Shown here piece after piece: positions 26,101 through 37,700 of a stretch of DNA of 64,000 bases; positions within the stretch are counted from its first letter, which is position 1, and the number at the start of each line of letters is the position of its first letter. Source of the stretch: Mytilus edulis (taxonomy: Eukaryota > Mollusca > Bivalvia > Mytilida > Mytilidae). Position numbers and translations under genes: made by a program. The DNA is taken from positions 93,712,749-93,776,748 of the forward strand of contig NC_092344.1 in NCBI RefSeq assembly GCF_963676685.1, read 5' to 3'. The notes under the pieces are model-generated. The model ran no database searches, was not told the DNA's origin, and was given only the letters and a program-made list of their open reading frames with translations.

Positions 26101-29100
26101 TTTTCCCACCTCTGATAAGGAATGTACTAACTACAAATTAATGTTACAATTTGGTATATATTTTTCATATTTCAACCCTTTGTAGATGAGGACGATTGTG
26201 AAAGGGAGCCGTGTTCCTATGGAACGTGTGTCGATGAAATCAATGGATACACGTGTGTTTGTAACGTACTTTTCCATGGAAAGAATTGTTCACAAAGTAA
26301 GTACACTTTTACAGATAGGTGTGTTGAACACTGGTGTCGTAGACATGAATTGATAATATGCCTTATTTTACATTACAGAAAATTGACAAAACTTTGTTTA
26401 CATCAATACAAGTTTTTTGTTAGGTTAAGAAAAACACCTGTTTGAATTTTTGACGTGTTTGTTATTTACAAGGGCGTTGTGAATTTCTCTTCAACTTAGG
26501 AGTTTGAGATGTTCCCTTGATATCGTTCGACTCTCTTTTAATTTTTCGTTCTAAGTAAGTATATCATTTATTATAGTGACATGTGTAGTATATATATAAT
26601 ATTACATAATAAGAATACAATAGTGACCTGTAAGTCACTTTAAACCTAATGTTCAAATTTGCATTATGCAATGTGATTGTTACTTATAAAGAAGTTCCTT
26701 TCTTTTACAGAAAAATAAATTTAAATATTTAGCAGTTTGTCTTTGATGAAGTGTCATTAAATTAGCAAATGTTCTATTATCAATAAAATGTCTATCAAGG
26801 TTCACTGATTTAAATAATAATTGTCTTAAATTATGGTAAACTTTACAGTACAACAAGAAATGTTTTTCATCTTCAACAGATCCGTCATCGCAGAAAGTGC
26901 AAAATCGTTCATCAGGAGCCTCATTTCTAAATCGTACAGTTTCAATGTGTAAGGGTAGAATACCACAGCAAGATTGTGCCATAACTGATCGTTCTTGTTT
27001 CTTAATGTTCATTTTGAAGTAAAGTTCAGTCTCGTATTTCTGTTTAATAGTAATGTAAGTCCTTAATTTGGGGAGAGAAGTGATTTTACCAGTCCAATCG
27101 TTTTCACAGTATTCCATAATCTTTGTTTTAAAATGTTCAATGTTGCATAAATTTACATATTCATAGCAACTGTTCATGTCCACTTTGTGAAAAATTTCCT
27201 TCATCTGAGAGCTCCACTGGCCCGATTTATTATAGTTCCAAAGAAAAACCTTTTTCGTTAGTCTATCATTGTCCATTTCAACAGGCCGATTCCATCTTCT
27301 AACCATAGAAATCCACCGTCTTAAAGTTGGCTGTAACCATCCTAGTTCACTGTTTAGAGAAACTACTGGTGCAAATCTGTGTAATCCCAAAAAATATCTA
27401 ATAGCACGGTTTTGTACAGCTTCAATGGAGTGGTATGTTTTATATCCCCAAACACCTGCACAATAATCAATGACTGGTACAACACACGACTCAAAAAGGG
27501 TTTCAAATGTTTTATTTGCAACGTTCTCAAAATTGTGAATCTTTGATATCATCCCTCCTAGTGCCCGTCCTCCAGCTTTACTTAATGTTTCGGTGGCAAT
27601 ACTAAAATTCATTTTATCATTGAAAATAATGCCAAGATATTTGTAGTGACTTACATATTGTAAACTGTTTGGTCCAATCTTGAAATTAATTTTGCTTCGT
27701 GGGATACGCTGTTTTCTAAAATGCATGACATTTGATTTTGAACAGTTAACACTAAGTCTCCATCGTTGGCACCAACTGTATAACACATCTAAGCAACGTT
27801 GCATATCATTTTCGTTCTCTGTTAGAATAACAATGTCGTCAGCATATAATAGAAGACTAATTTTCTCATTATCAAAAGGTATTCCAGTTTCTAGATCTTT
27901 AATTTTAGTACCTAAATCGTTGACAAATAAAGCGAACAATGTAGGCGATAAATTATCCCCTTGGCGGACCCCGTTTGAACACTGGAACCAATTTGTACGA
28001 TGTTCATTTACGCAGACACATGATTCTGTGTCAATGTATAAGCTAGAAATAGCATTATACATGTTTCCGTCAATACCTTTTAATTGCAGTTTGTATTGTA
28101 ATAAATCCGTATCTACATAATCAAATGCTTTTTGCAGGTCCACAAAGGTAGCAAATGTTGATTTCCTATTCTGAATAAGGCAATTCAAAGAAAACACATG
28201 ATCCTCACATGACCTATCTCTTCTGAAACCGTTTTGTTCATCAACAATTAATCCGTTGTCTTCTAAAAATTTTTGCACTCGGTTATTTGAAGTAGAACTG
28301 TAACATTTCGCAATTACCGAGAGTAAACTAATCCCTCTGTAATTCAGTGGAATTCTCGTGTCAATAGCAGAACCTTTCGGAATTGGTCGAATTAGTGCTT
28401 TCCTCCATAACGACGGAACTTTTCCTGTGTCGAAACAGAACTGAAATAACACCTGCAATAGTTTAATAATTGGTTCATTTTTAAGCACTTCATTATAAAT
28501 TCCATCTATTCCAGGAGTTTTTTTCTCTTTCAAATGTAGAACAACTTTTTGTATTTCGTCTATATGAATGTCCTGATTCAGTATATCATTTGGTATATAC
28601 AACGGGTCAAGCATATTATCTTCTAAAAGTCTTTTATGTTGTAATGCGTTTTCATAAAATTCATCATCGTAATCGTCATTGATGTTCATGTACAAATTTC
28701 TAAAATCGGATTCCCATTTGTTTATCACTGATTTCTCATCGAATGACGTAGAACCATCGTCATTAACACATTTTATCGGAATAGCATTCTTCTTCTTAGG
28801 ACCAAGTTTTTGTAATTCTGTCCAAAATTTTTTCGGATCTTCTGTATTCAGAGTTTCTATTTGTAAAGTTAAATCCTGCTTATATTTCCGTTCATGAAAT
28901 CGTAAACACTTATCGAATTTCTTTTGCGCCATAACAAATTTGTCCCGTGTCTCACGTTTCCCTTTACTGGTTTTAGATTTCCTAAATTGTTTTTCACAAC
29001 TGTGCATAGTAACCCATAAATCACTTAATTCTTGATTCCAGAATGGTTTTTCGTGTTTAAAATGTTTTCTTGTTTTTCTAGACGCCTCATGATATGGTAT

Positions 29101-31322
29101 TGTTTCTTCCATTTCTTTTGCAACAAGTTTGCATAATTCTTCGTAGACCGTATCAATGTCTTCTTGCTGTTCTCTGCATAGTTCAATTTGACGAATAACC
29201 ATATATATAGCCTCTTTCGTGATGTCGGAGCACATACAGTTTGACGGTATTTCTTTAAATCTGAATCTTTTCTTTGTCGACAAAACTTTATGTTTTACAT
29301 TTTCAGATTTAATCATAAAGTTTTCGACATAATCAAATATTAAAAACGCATGGTCTGGAATTCTACTTCTTGTTCCAATAATATGCTGGATTCTTTCGGA
29401 TTCAATTATTTCATTGCATGTGATATTTTGGTTTCCATATAACGTGGACTACAATTAAAAAGTTTGAAAAATGTATACTTATTGAGAATGGGAATGAATA
29501 TTTAATTTGCCTGTACAGTTGATAATGTTAACTACAAATAAAATTATATGGTCCATACACGTAATAATAAAAAACGTATTTCGTTGATGGAAAAAAAACA
29601 TAGACGTTATAATATTTTGTTATTTTGACTATGATACATTATAGAAGGGCGAAAGATACTAGAGAAGCGTTCAAACTCATAAATCTAAAATGAACTGACA
29701 ACGCCATGGCTAAAAAAGACAAAGACAAATAGACAAACAATAGTACACAAAACACAACATAGAAAAATAATGACTTAACTCCACCAAAAGCTTATATCCT
29801 TAAGGTTTCATGTGTAGTAATTATACTGTTTTGAAATAAACAAGACGAACTAATTTCCTGCAACATTGGTGTTAATATAATTGAATTATATGCGCTTTTC
29901 TTAAAAGTAAAAGCTTCGACTTGTTGTATAACAAGGTTTATTCCACAATTTTCATGTGTATATCAATTCAGGAATATGACAGTTGTTTATCATTTGTTAG
30001 GCATTTGTTTATTTTACCTTTACAAAAATATTTACACTTTCAACTGCATAATGAAATCTAAGGGGTCAATAAACTCATCATAGATATTTACGCCTTACGC
30101 GCGTGTCGTCTAAAAAGACCCATCAGTGACGCTCGAATAAAAAAATGCTAAAATGGCCAAATAAAGTACGAAGTTAAAGAGCATTTAGGGCCAAAAATTT
30201 CTAAACGTTTTGCCAAATACAACTGTTTCCTTAGCGTCCAGTTGCAAATATGTGCTGCATGTTCAGGAAGAGATCTAATTTAAGAATTCATGATATGAGA
30301 ATGTAATGTAAAGTGGGTCAATCTTGTGGAGAGGAGAAAAAAAGTTTGCTTTGCAACACGCTATCTAATGACACTTCCGAGAGCGTGGAATTGTATATCA
30401 ATACGCGGTACAAATCTTGAACCTCACATCCCAGCTGTACATGACTGTAAAGTTGACATCTCGATGAAGAACTATGTCCAATATCCTCGAGATATATCAA
30501 AAAGGTACTAAACGGGCAATTGTATCAAGTGTCAAAAGACATGCTCAGGCTTTTTCATTTTGTGAATGAATAAATGAATGAAACAGTTGTAATTGCTTAA
30601 AATAAATCATACAAGTACAATATTATAAAAACAAAATACTCCTATAATGTTAACCGACTTAGATAAACTATAATTATATTGCAGTGAATTTGTGGGCAGT
30701 TATTTCTTTTTGTGCTGGTACATTTATTCTATTGAGTTTTGGGTGTTGCTGTCTTGTCTGCTGTCCATGTTGGTATGTATTTATAGACACAATCTGATTT
30801 AAATACAGATCACGTGTCCAAGCTTTGTTTACACACGATGATGTGATTACAATCCGCTTAATCTTAGTTTCAGGGATATAGGAATCATATAGTTTCGTCG
30901 TAATGATTCACATTATCAAAATTTGGGAGACGGCCAGATATAACGAGCACTGTTTTAACAAAATTTGAATTTTATTATCAATCATTTGTTTTACACATTT
31001 TATACTTTATACTTCAGACATCTAACTGTTAAATTTTTGTTGTTATGATCTCCATCTGTTATTTTTATTGGTTGAGATATCTACTTTTAAATTGTGATTA
31101 AGTTTGATAGAAGTGCACCATAAGTCTAAAATATCTGGCTAATATGTAAATACTGTACTTTGAAATATTATGTTAAATATGGTTGCACTATATAATAAAA
31201 AAAATTAAATATGATATAAAAATAACTAAGTGTAACTATGTTGTAGTCGCCGACATTTAGATGACGAAAAGAAAAATCAGGTTGGACAAGAAAGAAGACA
31301 GACAGAAGCATGGACGTGTTAA
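22764..31322 (+). CDS. Gene B: shorter TSP1/mucin/EGF membrane paralogue, 6 exons
   Basis: Joined exons are 22764-23124, 23320-23400, 24998-25147, 26186-26296, 30685-30772 and 31247-31322: 867 nt, 288 aa. Domains: signal peptide (about 1-22); TSP1-like module with WLPWGNC and CGGG (about 31-120); short Thr/Ser/Asn linker 121-147; EGF modules 148-197 and 198-234; TM helix (about 237-257) followed by Cys-rich [10 protein letters not shown]; tail 264-288, basic and ending WTC. Compared with gene A it lacks the four EGF exons before the linker; otherwise exon order and phases are the same. Intron 4 (4.4 kb) holds an antisense LINE. The role is inferred as cell-surface binding; no named family is recognised. 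Confidence 0.85.
23320..23400 (+). CDS. Gene B exon 2: short Thr/Ser-rich linker
   Basis: 81 nt, phase 1-1, acceptor CATTTCAG and donor GTAAGT. It encodes 27 residues with an NIT N-glycosylation site, and takes the place of the Thr-rich exon of genes A and C. Confidence 0.78.
24998..25147 (+). CDS. Gene B exon 3: EGF module 1
   Basis: 150 nt, phase 1-1, strong acceptor TTTTTTTTCAG and donor GTGAGT. Six cysteines; ends [11 protein letters not shown], like gene A exon 7. Confidence 0.86.
26186..26296 (+). CDS. Gene B exon 4: juxtamembrane EGF module 2
   Basis: 111 nt, phase 1-1, acceptor TTTGTAG and donor GTAAGT. Counterpart of gene A exon 8. Confidence 0.87.
26455..26553 (+). repeat. Family A fragment abutting the LINE tail
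   Basis: Carries GGGCGTTGTGAATTTCTCTT and TTTGAGATGTTCCCTTGATA-like blocks of the family A end. The LINE 3' tail joins it directly, so the LINE probably inserted into this older repeat. Confidence 0.5.
26554..29450 (-). mobile_element. 5'-truncated LINE in intron 4 of gene B
   Basis: A non-LTR retrotransposon copy antisense to the gene. The 3' side ends with ACTT-type units at 26554-26566; the 5' side stops near 29450 at an in-frame stop, inside what looks like the end of the endonuclease domain ([12 protein letters not shown] just before the annotated start). The body is one long open frame without internal stops, suggesting recent insertion. 5' truncation is usual for target-primed reverse transcription. 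Confidence 0.88.
26680..29316 (-). CDS. LINE ORF2-like reverse transcriptase (5' partial)
   Basis: 878 codons from the first Met; the frame continues upstream to about 29449, so the true protein began further 5'. RT domain (about 250-560) with FVDLQKAFD (391-399), [13 protein letters not shown] (449-461) and the catalytic YADD (491-494). The C-terminal region has a CX2CX9HX4C zinc-binding pattern (C806, C809, H819, C824), as in the ends of several LINE clades. Copies RNA into DNA at the target site. Broadly of the Jockey/CR1-like group; the exact clade is unresolved. The loss of most of the endonuclease makes this copy non-autonomous. Confidence 0.9.
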   Translation of the reverse strand: MIKSENVKHKVLSTKKRFRFKEIPSNCMCSDITKEAIYMVIRQIELCREQQEDIDTVYEELCKLVAKEMEETIPYHEASRKTRKHFKHEKPFWNQELSDLWVTMHSCEKQFRKSKTSKGKRETRDKFVMAQKKFDKCLRFHERKYKQDLTLQIETLNTEDPKKFWTELQKLGPKKKNAIPIKCVNDDGSTSFDEKSVINKWESDFRNLYMNINDDYDDEFYENALQHKRLLEDNMLDPLYIPNDILNQDIHIDEIQKVVLHLKEKKTPGIDGIYNEVLKNEPIIKLLQVLFQFCFDTGKVPSLWRKALIRPIPKGSAIDTRIPLNYRGISLLSVIAKCYSSTSNNRVQKFLEDNGLIVDEQNGFRRDRSCEDHVFSLNCLIQNRKSTFATFVDLQKAFDYVDTDLLQYKLQLKGIDGNMYNAISSLYIDTESCVCVNEHRTNWFQCSNGVRQGDNLSPTLFALFVNDLGTKIKDLETGIPFDNEKISLLLYADDIVILTENENDMQRCLDVLYSWCQRWRLSVNCSKSNVMHFRKQRIPRSKINFKIGPNSLQYVSHYKYLGIIFNDKMNFSIATETLSKAGGRALGGMISKIHNFENVANKTFETLFESCVVPVIDYCAGVWGYKTYHSIEAVQNRAIRYFLGLHRFAPVVSLNSELGWLQPTLRRWISMVRRWNRPVEMDNDRLTKKVFLWNYNKSGQWSSQMKEIFHKVDMNSCYEYVNLCNIEHFKTKIMEYCENDWTGKITSLPKLRTYITIKQKYETELYFKMNIKKQERSVMAQSCCGILPLHIETVRFRNEAPDERFCTFCDDGSVEDEKHFLLYCKVYHNLRQLLFKSVNLDRHFIDNRTFANLMTLHQRQTAKYLNLFFCKRKELLYK
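29640..29800 (-). repeat. Family A retroelement 3' end
   Basis: Reverse-oriented copy with AACGCCATGGCTAAAAAAGA and CACAACATAGAAAA blocks, in intron 4 of gene B. Confidence 0.6.
29870..30205. repeat. Dispersed repeat (family E type)
   Basis: Shares GTATATCAATTCAGGAATATG and the CTAAAAAGACCCATCAGTGA block with copies at about 1.98, 18.9, 17.9 and 63.6 kb. Confidence 0.45.
30240..30590 (+). pseudogene. Possible LINE 3' relic with GAAT-type tail
   Basis: A short frame with [16 protein letters not shown] resembles the RxWNSLP ending of some LINE proteins, and the segment ends in GAATGAATAAATGAATGAAA. Too decayed for a firm call. Confidence 0.3.
30685..30772 (+). CDS. Gene B exon 5: transmembrane exon
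   Basis: 88 nt, phase 1 in and 2 out, acceptor ATATTGCAG and donor GTATGT. The hydrophobic helix runs into a cluster of seven cysteines, likely palmitoylation sites by analogy. Confidence 0.85.
31247..31322 (+). CDS. Gene B exon 6: cytoplasmic tail
   Basis: 76 nt with acceptor TGTTGTAG. Encodes a charged, mostly basic tail ([14 protein letters not shown]) ending in a C-terminal Cys and TAA. Confidence 0.8.
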
Positions 31323-31396
31323 ACTACTCATCTGTATCCTCGGGATATTTTACGAACAATGGTGGTGAACACCGCAATTCGACAATTAAACGAAAC

Positions 31397-31402
31397 AATA
31401 AA
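31397..31402 (+). terminator. Candidate polyadenylation signal of gene B
   Basis: AATAAA 75 nt after the gene B stop codon. Confidence 0.4.
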
Positions 31403-31550
31403 AATGAGAATGAAAAACACTTAAGAAAAAGAGATGCATATATGAAACGTTTGAACAATTTATTTATCATTATTTTAGGAAAGTTTTCATATCGTTTTTG
31501 CATGAATTCCAGTGAGAGTTTGATTCGCCTTAAACATGATTTAGTTATTA

Positions 31551-31556
31551 TTTATT
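31551..31556 (-). terminator. Candidate polyadenylation signal of gene C
   Basis: AATAAA on the minus strand about 115 nt beyond the gene C stop codon. With the gene B signal it would leave the two convergent 3' UTRs close but not overlapping. Confidence 0.35.
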
Positions 31557-31668
31557 TATCATTCTTTTTGAAATGACTATCTCATTTCAACACTTGCAAG
31601 TCATAAAACAATGTTGTATCCTAATTATCTGACTAAAAACACGATTTTGTTCTCGATAAATAGTCGAA

Positions 31669-31726
31669 TCAGCAGGTTTTTTCTTCAGCAGATTTAAATT
31701 TCGTCACTCTGTCTTTCCTTTTATAT
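31669..31726 (-). CDS. Gene C exon 4: cytoplasmic tail
   Basis: 58 nt, acceptor TTTTTCCAG. Encodes a short basic tail (RKDRVTKFKSAEEKTC) and TGA. Nearly the same as the exon at 52163-52220. Confidence 0.78.
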
Positions 31727-34700
31727 CTGGAAAAATATAAGATCCATTTCTAGTAATTGTTAGTATAAGAACATTTGAAATTGTCTATTAAGTTCTTCTT
31801 TGAAAATAATAATACTTAGCAAAAGTTCATTTTAATATATACTGCTTTCAAAATAAACTAAGTAAAATTTTAACTTCTGAGTGGTAATGCATCGTATTTA
31901 AAATCGTGTTTAAATAAAAGATCTTTGCAGATATTGGGTGATACTGAACTTTGCATAATACAAACGAATACTTTCTTATTCCCGCTAGTTCTACATCAAT
32001 TGATACTATACTTATATCTAAATTAGGTTTATACAAACAAAAAAATTTGAAATCCCATCAACTCCACACAGAGTGTGTCCTGGAACTTTTTATAATGTCT
32101 AACATAGCGTTGTGAACTATGAACAATTTGTTAAACATAAAGGAAAAACAAAAAGGATACATGTGTATCCAAATGGAAGCGTTGATGTTTAAAAAGTAAG
32201 TACGTACGATCCAACAAGACACCACAAACAACAACAACATACTAAAACTATTCCAAGACACGATACTGACATGACAGCTATCGCCCATGTTTGTACTGAA
32301 ATAAAAAATAAAGAAATAATGATAATTCATGTGTTTTTTTTTATATCTAAATTGTAAAATAACAAAAGTACCGAACTCTAAAGACAATTTCCTCTTTTTG
32401 ATCATTGATAGTGTTGACATAGTTACAAACCTGATCCTGAACAGTTCTATTTTTTTTAACCTGTGACGTCACTTTTGTGGAGTTGACGCAGTCGTGTCAT
32501 TTTAGTGTTATATTTAACATTGCCATACAATTGCGATGTTCGGGCAGCTACTAAACCAGGTTCATCCTACTATTTGTTCTTAAAATGGCCTGTACCAAGT
32601 CAGAATAATGGGAGTTGTTATCTTATAGTTCGTTTCTGTGTGTGTAGCATTGTCGTTTGTTTTTTGTTAATTCTGTTGATTCGTTGTTTTCCACTTATAG
32701 TTGATGTGGTTCCCTCAGTTTTAGTTTTTAACCCGGCTTTGTTTTTGACTCTATCGAATTTAGACTTTCGAAAAGCGGTATACTACTGCTGTTTGTATTT
32801 GATGCCGTTATATTAGTCCTTTATGGTACTGTTTTCATCGTTGATGACTCATAAGTAGTAAGGCTTGTATTTATCTTTGGTATAGATACTTTTGTGTTGG
32901 CCTTTGATTTAGTTATTGTGGCAGATGTTGTTGTTGTAGATATCAAGGTTGTCATTGGACTTGCACTGAGCATTGGGAGTGTTGTTGTTATCTTAGTGGC
33001 AAATGATATAACATTTTTTTTGTAATTTATTGAGTTGCTGAAGAAATAGTCAATGTTGGTATAGTCTTGACTAGAAAATAGTTTAACATACAGATTTGGG
33101 GAAAAAACAGGTGGAATAAACATAAGTAATATTTTATCTCAAAAGTTGAAGAAAACGTGGCAACGCAATGACAAAACAACGGGAACACTATAGTCAACAA
33201 AAGACAATACAGAAAACCATAGACTTAAAATTACCCCTAAACATCGGGGGAGATCTCCCATTGCTTCGGAAGAATACTAGAATAACTTATATGCTCATTT
33301 GTTTTACAATGACGAACTCCAAATGTTAAATCGACAAAATTACTACTTGAACACTGACTTTTGAGCTGATGATACACTCAGGGGAATGCAATCCGAACGG
33401 TAAATAACAGACTGCATATAAAACAAATAAAGGATTATTAAGAAAGATAACAACAACAAAAAATAGATTCAAACAAAACAATAGTTGATAGTATTATTTC
33501 TAGGAATTCATTTATATCGTACCTAAATTGAATGTTACTTGTATGAAAATATTAACTGTCCAAAAATGTGATCATAGAACAATTAAGTACAACGAATCTC
33601 TGGTGTATTGGTTAGAGCTATAAGTTCATACACGATAGAAAAAAATCTCTTGTTAACAATTCTAATAACGAAATCATAAATGAAATTGAAAATGAGAATG
33701 GGGAATGTGTCAGAGACAACAACCTGATCGAAGAGCAGAAAACAGACAAAGGCCAAAATGGGTCTATAAACTTCCTATTCCATATTTGACAGCCGTTGTG
33801 TTCCTCTCAAACAATACACATGTTTCATTGACTATATATCACACAGTTGGTTTTTGGCCAATTCGTTTCAGCAGCTCAATGACATACAGTACATCATTTA
33901 CGCAGCTTTAATTATAAGTTCAAAAATGACAGAAAGAATTTAAAAGAATTAGGTTTCGTATTGCTCAGTCTTTACTTTTCTTTATAGTGTTTTGTGTACT
34001 GTTGTTGTATTTTATCTGTTTTTACCATGGTATTATTAGTTTTGAATGAGTTTGAATGACCCATTAGCATCTTTCGTCTCTCTATTTCAAGGTTCGAGTC
34101 ACAATTTGAAAATAAATTAAAACATACCAGTAAATAGGAAAAAAAAAAGATTCCATTACTGCAACACGTTACGGTATTTCTCCACTTGAGACCAGTAAAT
34201 TTTAATATTTAAAGCGCGAGGCCTGTCGAGCTGTTTAAATAGTTAAAATTTAACTGTTGAGAGCGGAGAAATATGGAAATGCACGAGTTATCGTGCTGGA
34301 ATCTGTTTCTCTAATGATTTGTATCCGTCTTTTTCAAAGATTTGCAGAGTTGTGTTCTTTAAATTTGACGTCATCAGACATGGTCGCCCTTTTAAAACAA
34401 CGTCGCAATATGAAATTCAGAAAAAAAAACATGATATTTAACGTTGTATATAAATTTTGACTTATCATTTGCTGAGACAAGATTTTTCACTAGTGATGAA
34501 ACATATATTTCTCACACCGCTGAAGAAATGTGAAAAAGGACACAAAAAAGAGAAACAATAAAATTGAGAATGGAAATGGGGAATGTGTCAAAGAGACAAC
34601 AACCCGCCCAAATAAAAAACAACAGCAGAGGGTCACCAACAGGTCTTCAATGTAGCGAGAAATTCCCGCACCCGGAGGCGTCCTTCAGCTGGCCCCTAAA

Positions 34701-37700
34701 CAAATATGTACTAGTCCAGTGATAATGAACGCCATACTAATTTCCAAATTGTACACAAGAAACTAAAATTAAAATAATACAAGACTAACAAAGGCCAGAG
34801 GCTCCTGACTTGGGACAGGCGCAAAAATGCGGCGGGGTTAAACATGTTTGTGAGATCTCAACCCTCCCCCTATACCTCTAACCAATGTAGTAAAGTAAAC
34901 GCATAACAATACGCACATTAAAATTCAGTTCAAGAGAAATCCGAGTCTGATGTCAAAGCCTTGTTCTCAAAAACTAGTGACATAATTGTTATCAAAATTT
35001 CTCCTTAAAAAAGTTGGATCTTAGAGATGTCAACTAGGAATTGAGAAATGTCAACTTCGAACTGAGAAAATGTCAACTTGTAACTGAGAAATTCACAATG
35101 GAAATGAAAACTTTGAAAATATAAAATCATTACCAGCATTTCGTTAAATTGTATTGCAATGCGTGGAAATATTCCGGGTATGCATTCCGCTTATATTAAC
35201 CACATATCTATACAACTTTGTGAACAACGTATAATAATATTATATTCTCTGCTTGACGTTTATATTCATTTTAAAACAGGTTGTAGCATTGCCAATACGT
35301 CGATTATTCTTTAAACTGATGAATCAATAACTAAACATTTTCTTTTTTGATGACAACATTTTAAAACTTACAATAAAAAAAGATCCTCTAAAGTAAAGAG
35401 AACATTTATAACTATTTTGTTTTGAATTCAAATGTTCCTGTTATCTTACATTTTCCACAGGTTTTATATTCTGTATTATTAGCCTGCCACCAACTTAAAG
35501 GAACGTAACAACCATGTAAGCACTTTCTTCAGTGAATAATATTTATAACAAGTGATCATCTTCTTTCTCTCCTATACTTCTTCACTATATGTGGCATTAC
35601 ACGAACCCCACGACGCCCTTTGTTTCACAACACAATAATAGCGACCTTATCTATATGTATCACTCAAATCAAACACAAAGTATCAGAAAATATAAATGCG
35701 TGAGCAAATATGTTGAAAGTTTATTGCTCATTTACTTTTAGATGATATTGTAACTGTTTTTGTTTTGGCAGCTGACTGGGTATGGGTTTCGTTCATTAAT
35801 GAGAACCATGGGTGAACTTGTTACCTTGTGTGTAATTTAGTCTCATTGCAATTATACCACATGATCTGATTTTTATATGTGGTATACAATCAACCGTATT
35901 TAATTTATTTAAAACTTTTAATGTAATGATGTTTTGAATTTTTAAAATTGCCTTTTACCCTTGTCACAGTTATGTCTCTCATATCTAAGAGAGCACAGAC
36001 AGAATAATTTATTATTCATTAGTATACATATTTCTTGTTGGCAAGGATATCTAAACAACTTTTTAGCATGTCTTCTGTTGCCATAAACACATTGTCTGAT
36101 ACACCGGACTTATTTTGAATAGACATTACTAATAATTTAAAAATGATTATTTATATACATGTGTAACATTGGCGCGTTATGGTAGTATTTCTCGTCAAAA
36201 TCTAGTTTATCGAACTGTAAATAAAACTAGATTTGCCATTGAAAGCAATAGCGGATGTCACCCTTTCCCCCATTGACACTAAGCGGGAGCCATTTCAAAA
36301 AAAATTAACAGTGAATGCATATATATGTACGGCTATATATCTTTCTGTAAATTTCAGAGTATTTAAAAAAAAGTACAATTTCTGTTTCCATAGCAACGTC
36401 AGCCATTTTGAAAATTCCAAAGTCAAAAGTCTCATTTATACATGCCAGTTAACAATAATTTAAAGTTTCATTAAGTTTGGAGCATTTTGAAAATATTTGA
36501 CATTTTGCAGTTTCCATGGCAACGGTGGCTATTTTGGAAATTTCTACTTCAAAAGTCTCATGCAGATTTGACAGTCAACATTCGTAAAAGTTTTATCAAT
36601 TTTGGAGCATTTTGAATTTTTTGAAATTTCTAACATTTTGGCTGGTTTCTATGGTAACAGAGACCATTCTAAAATGTTAATGACAGATGCCACATTAGTA
36701 CATGAGAGGGAACATACCATAAAAGTTTCAATGGATTTGACCTACCATTATAAGTGAGTAATTGCTACTTTTAAGAATTTCTCATAGGGTCTAATGGTAA
36801 ATGTGTATTCAGATTCCATGGTAATGGCAGCCATTTTGGAATTTATAAATATGGTCAACACATCTTGTCATGCCAGGCAACATTTCCATAAAGTTTCGCC
36901 AAGTTGGGTCTTATAATGAAAGATTGAATGGATTTGCAATTTTGATTTTTCTTCTTCACATTTTTGCTGTTTCCATTGTAACGGCAGCCATTTTAAAGTT
37001 CCAAAGTTGCACTGCAACTTAAAGTCAGTGGTCCTTGTTATAGTGAACTATCATTTAGATTGGTTCCATTGGCTCTTAGAAAACTGCCGGACAAAAGTAG
37101 GTGGAAGAAAAAATAATAATAAGAATAGGGAAAAAGAAACAGAGGAAAAGCAATATGTCATCCGACATTGTCGATCGGGTGACATAAAAAACGAGAAATA
37201 AATGACAATTAATTTAAAGAACTAAGGAAATAATGATAATAAGTAAACTCTTATTAGTTCATAATATTGACTAAGATACTAATTTTGTTATATATCGAGT
37301 AAACATACTATCCTTAGTTGTTACTAATATTGTGTTAGTTTTATACTTGTTTTTGTTGCTGATGGCATTGTGGTTGTCTTTGTAATCGTTTGTTTTGTTG
37401 TTGTCTTTTTCGCTGTTGGTATTGTGGTTGCCGTTGTCGTCCTTGGTTTTGTTGTTGTCTTTGTCGTCGTTGGTTTTGTTGTTGTCTTTGTCGTCGTTGG
37501 TTTTGTGGTTGTCTTTGTCATCGTTGGTATTGTTGTTGTCTTTGTCGTCGTTGGTTTTGTTGTTGTCTTTGTCGTCGTTGGTTTTGTGGTTGTCTTTGTC
37601 ATCGTTGGTATTGTGGTTGCCTTTGTCGTCGTTGGTATTGTGGTTGTCCTTGTCGTCGTTGGTATTGTGGTTGTCCTTGTCGTCGTTGGGTTTGTGGTTC

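Noticed and set aside
27269..28897. Plus-strand frames within the LINE
   Set aside because: Antisense shadows of the reverse transcriptase frame.
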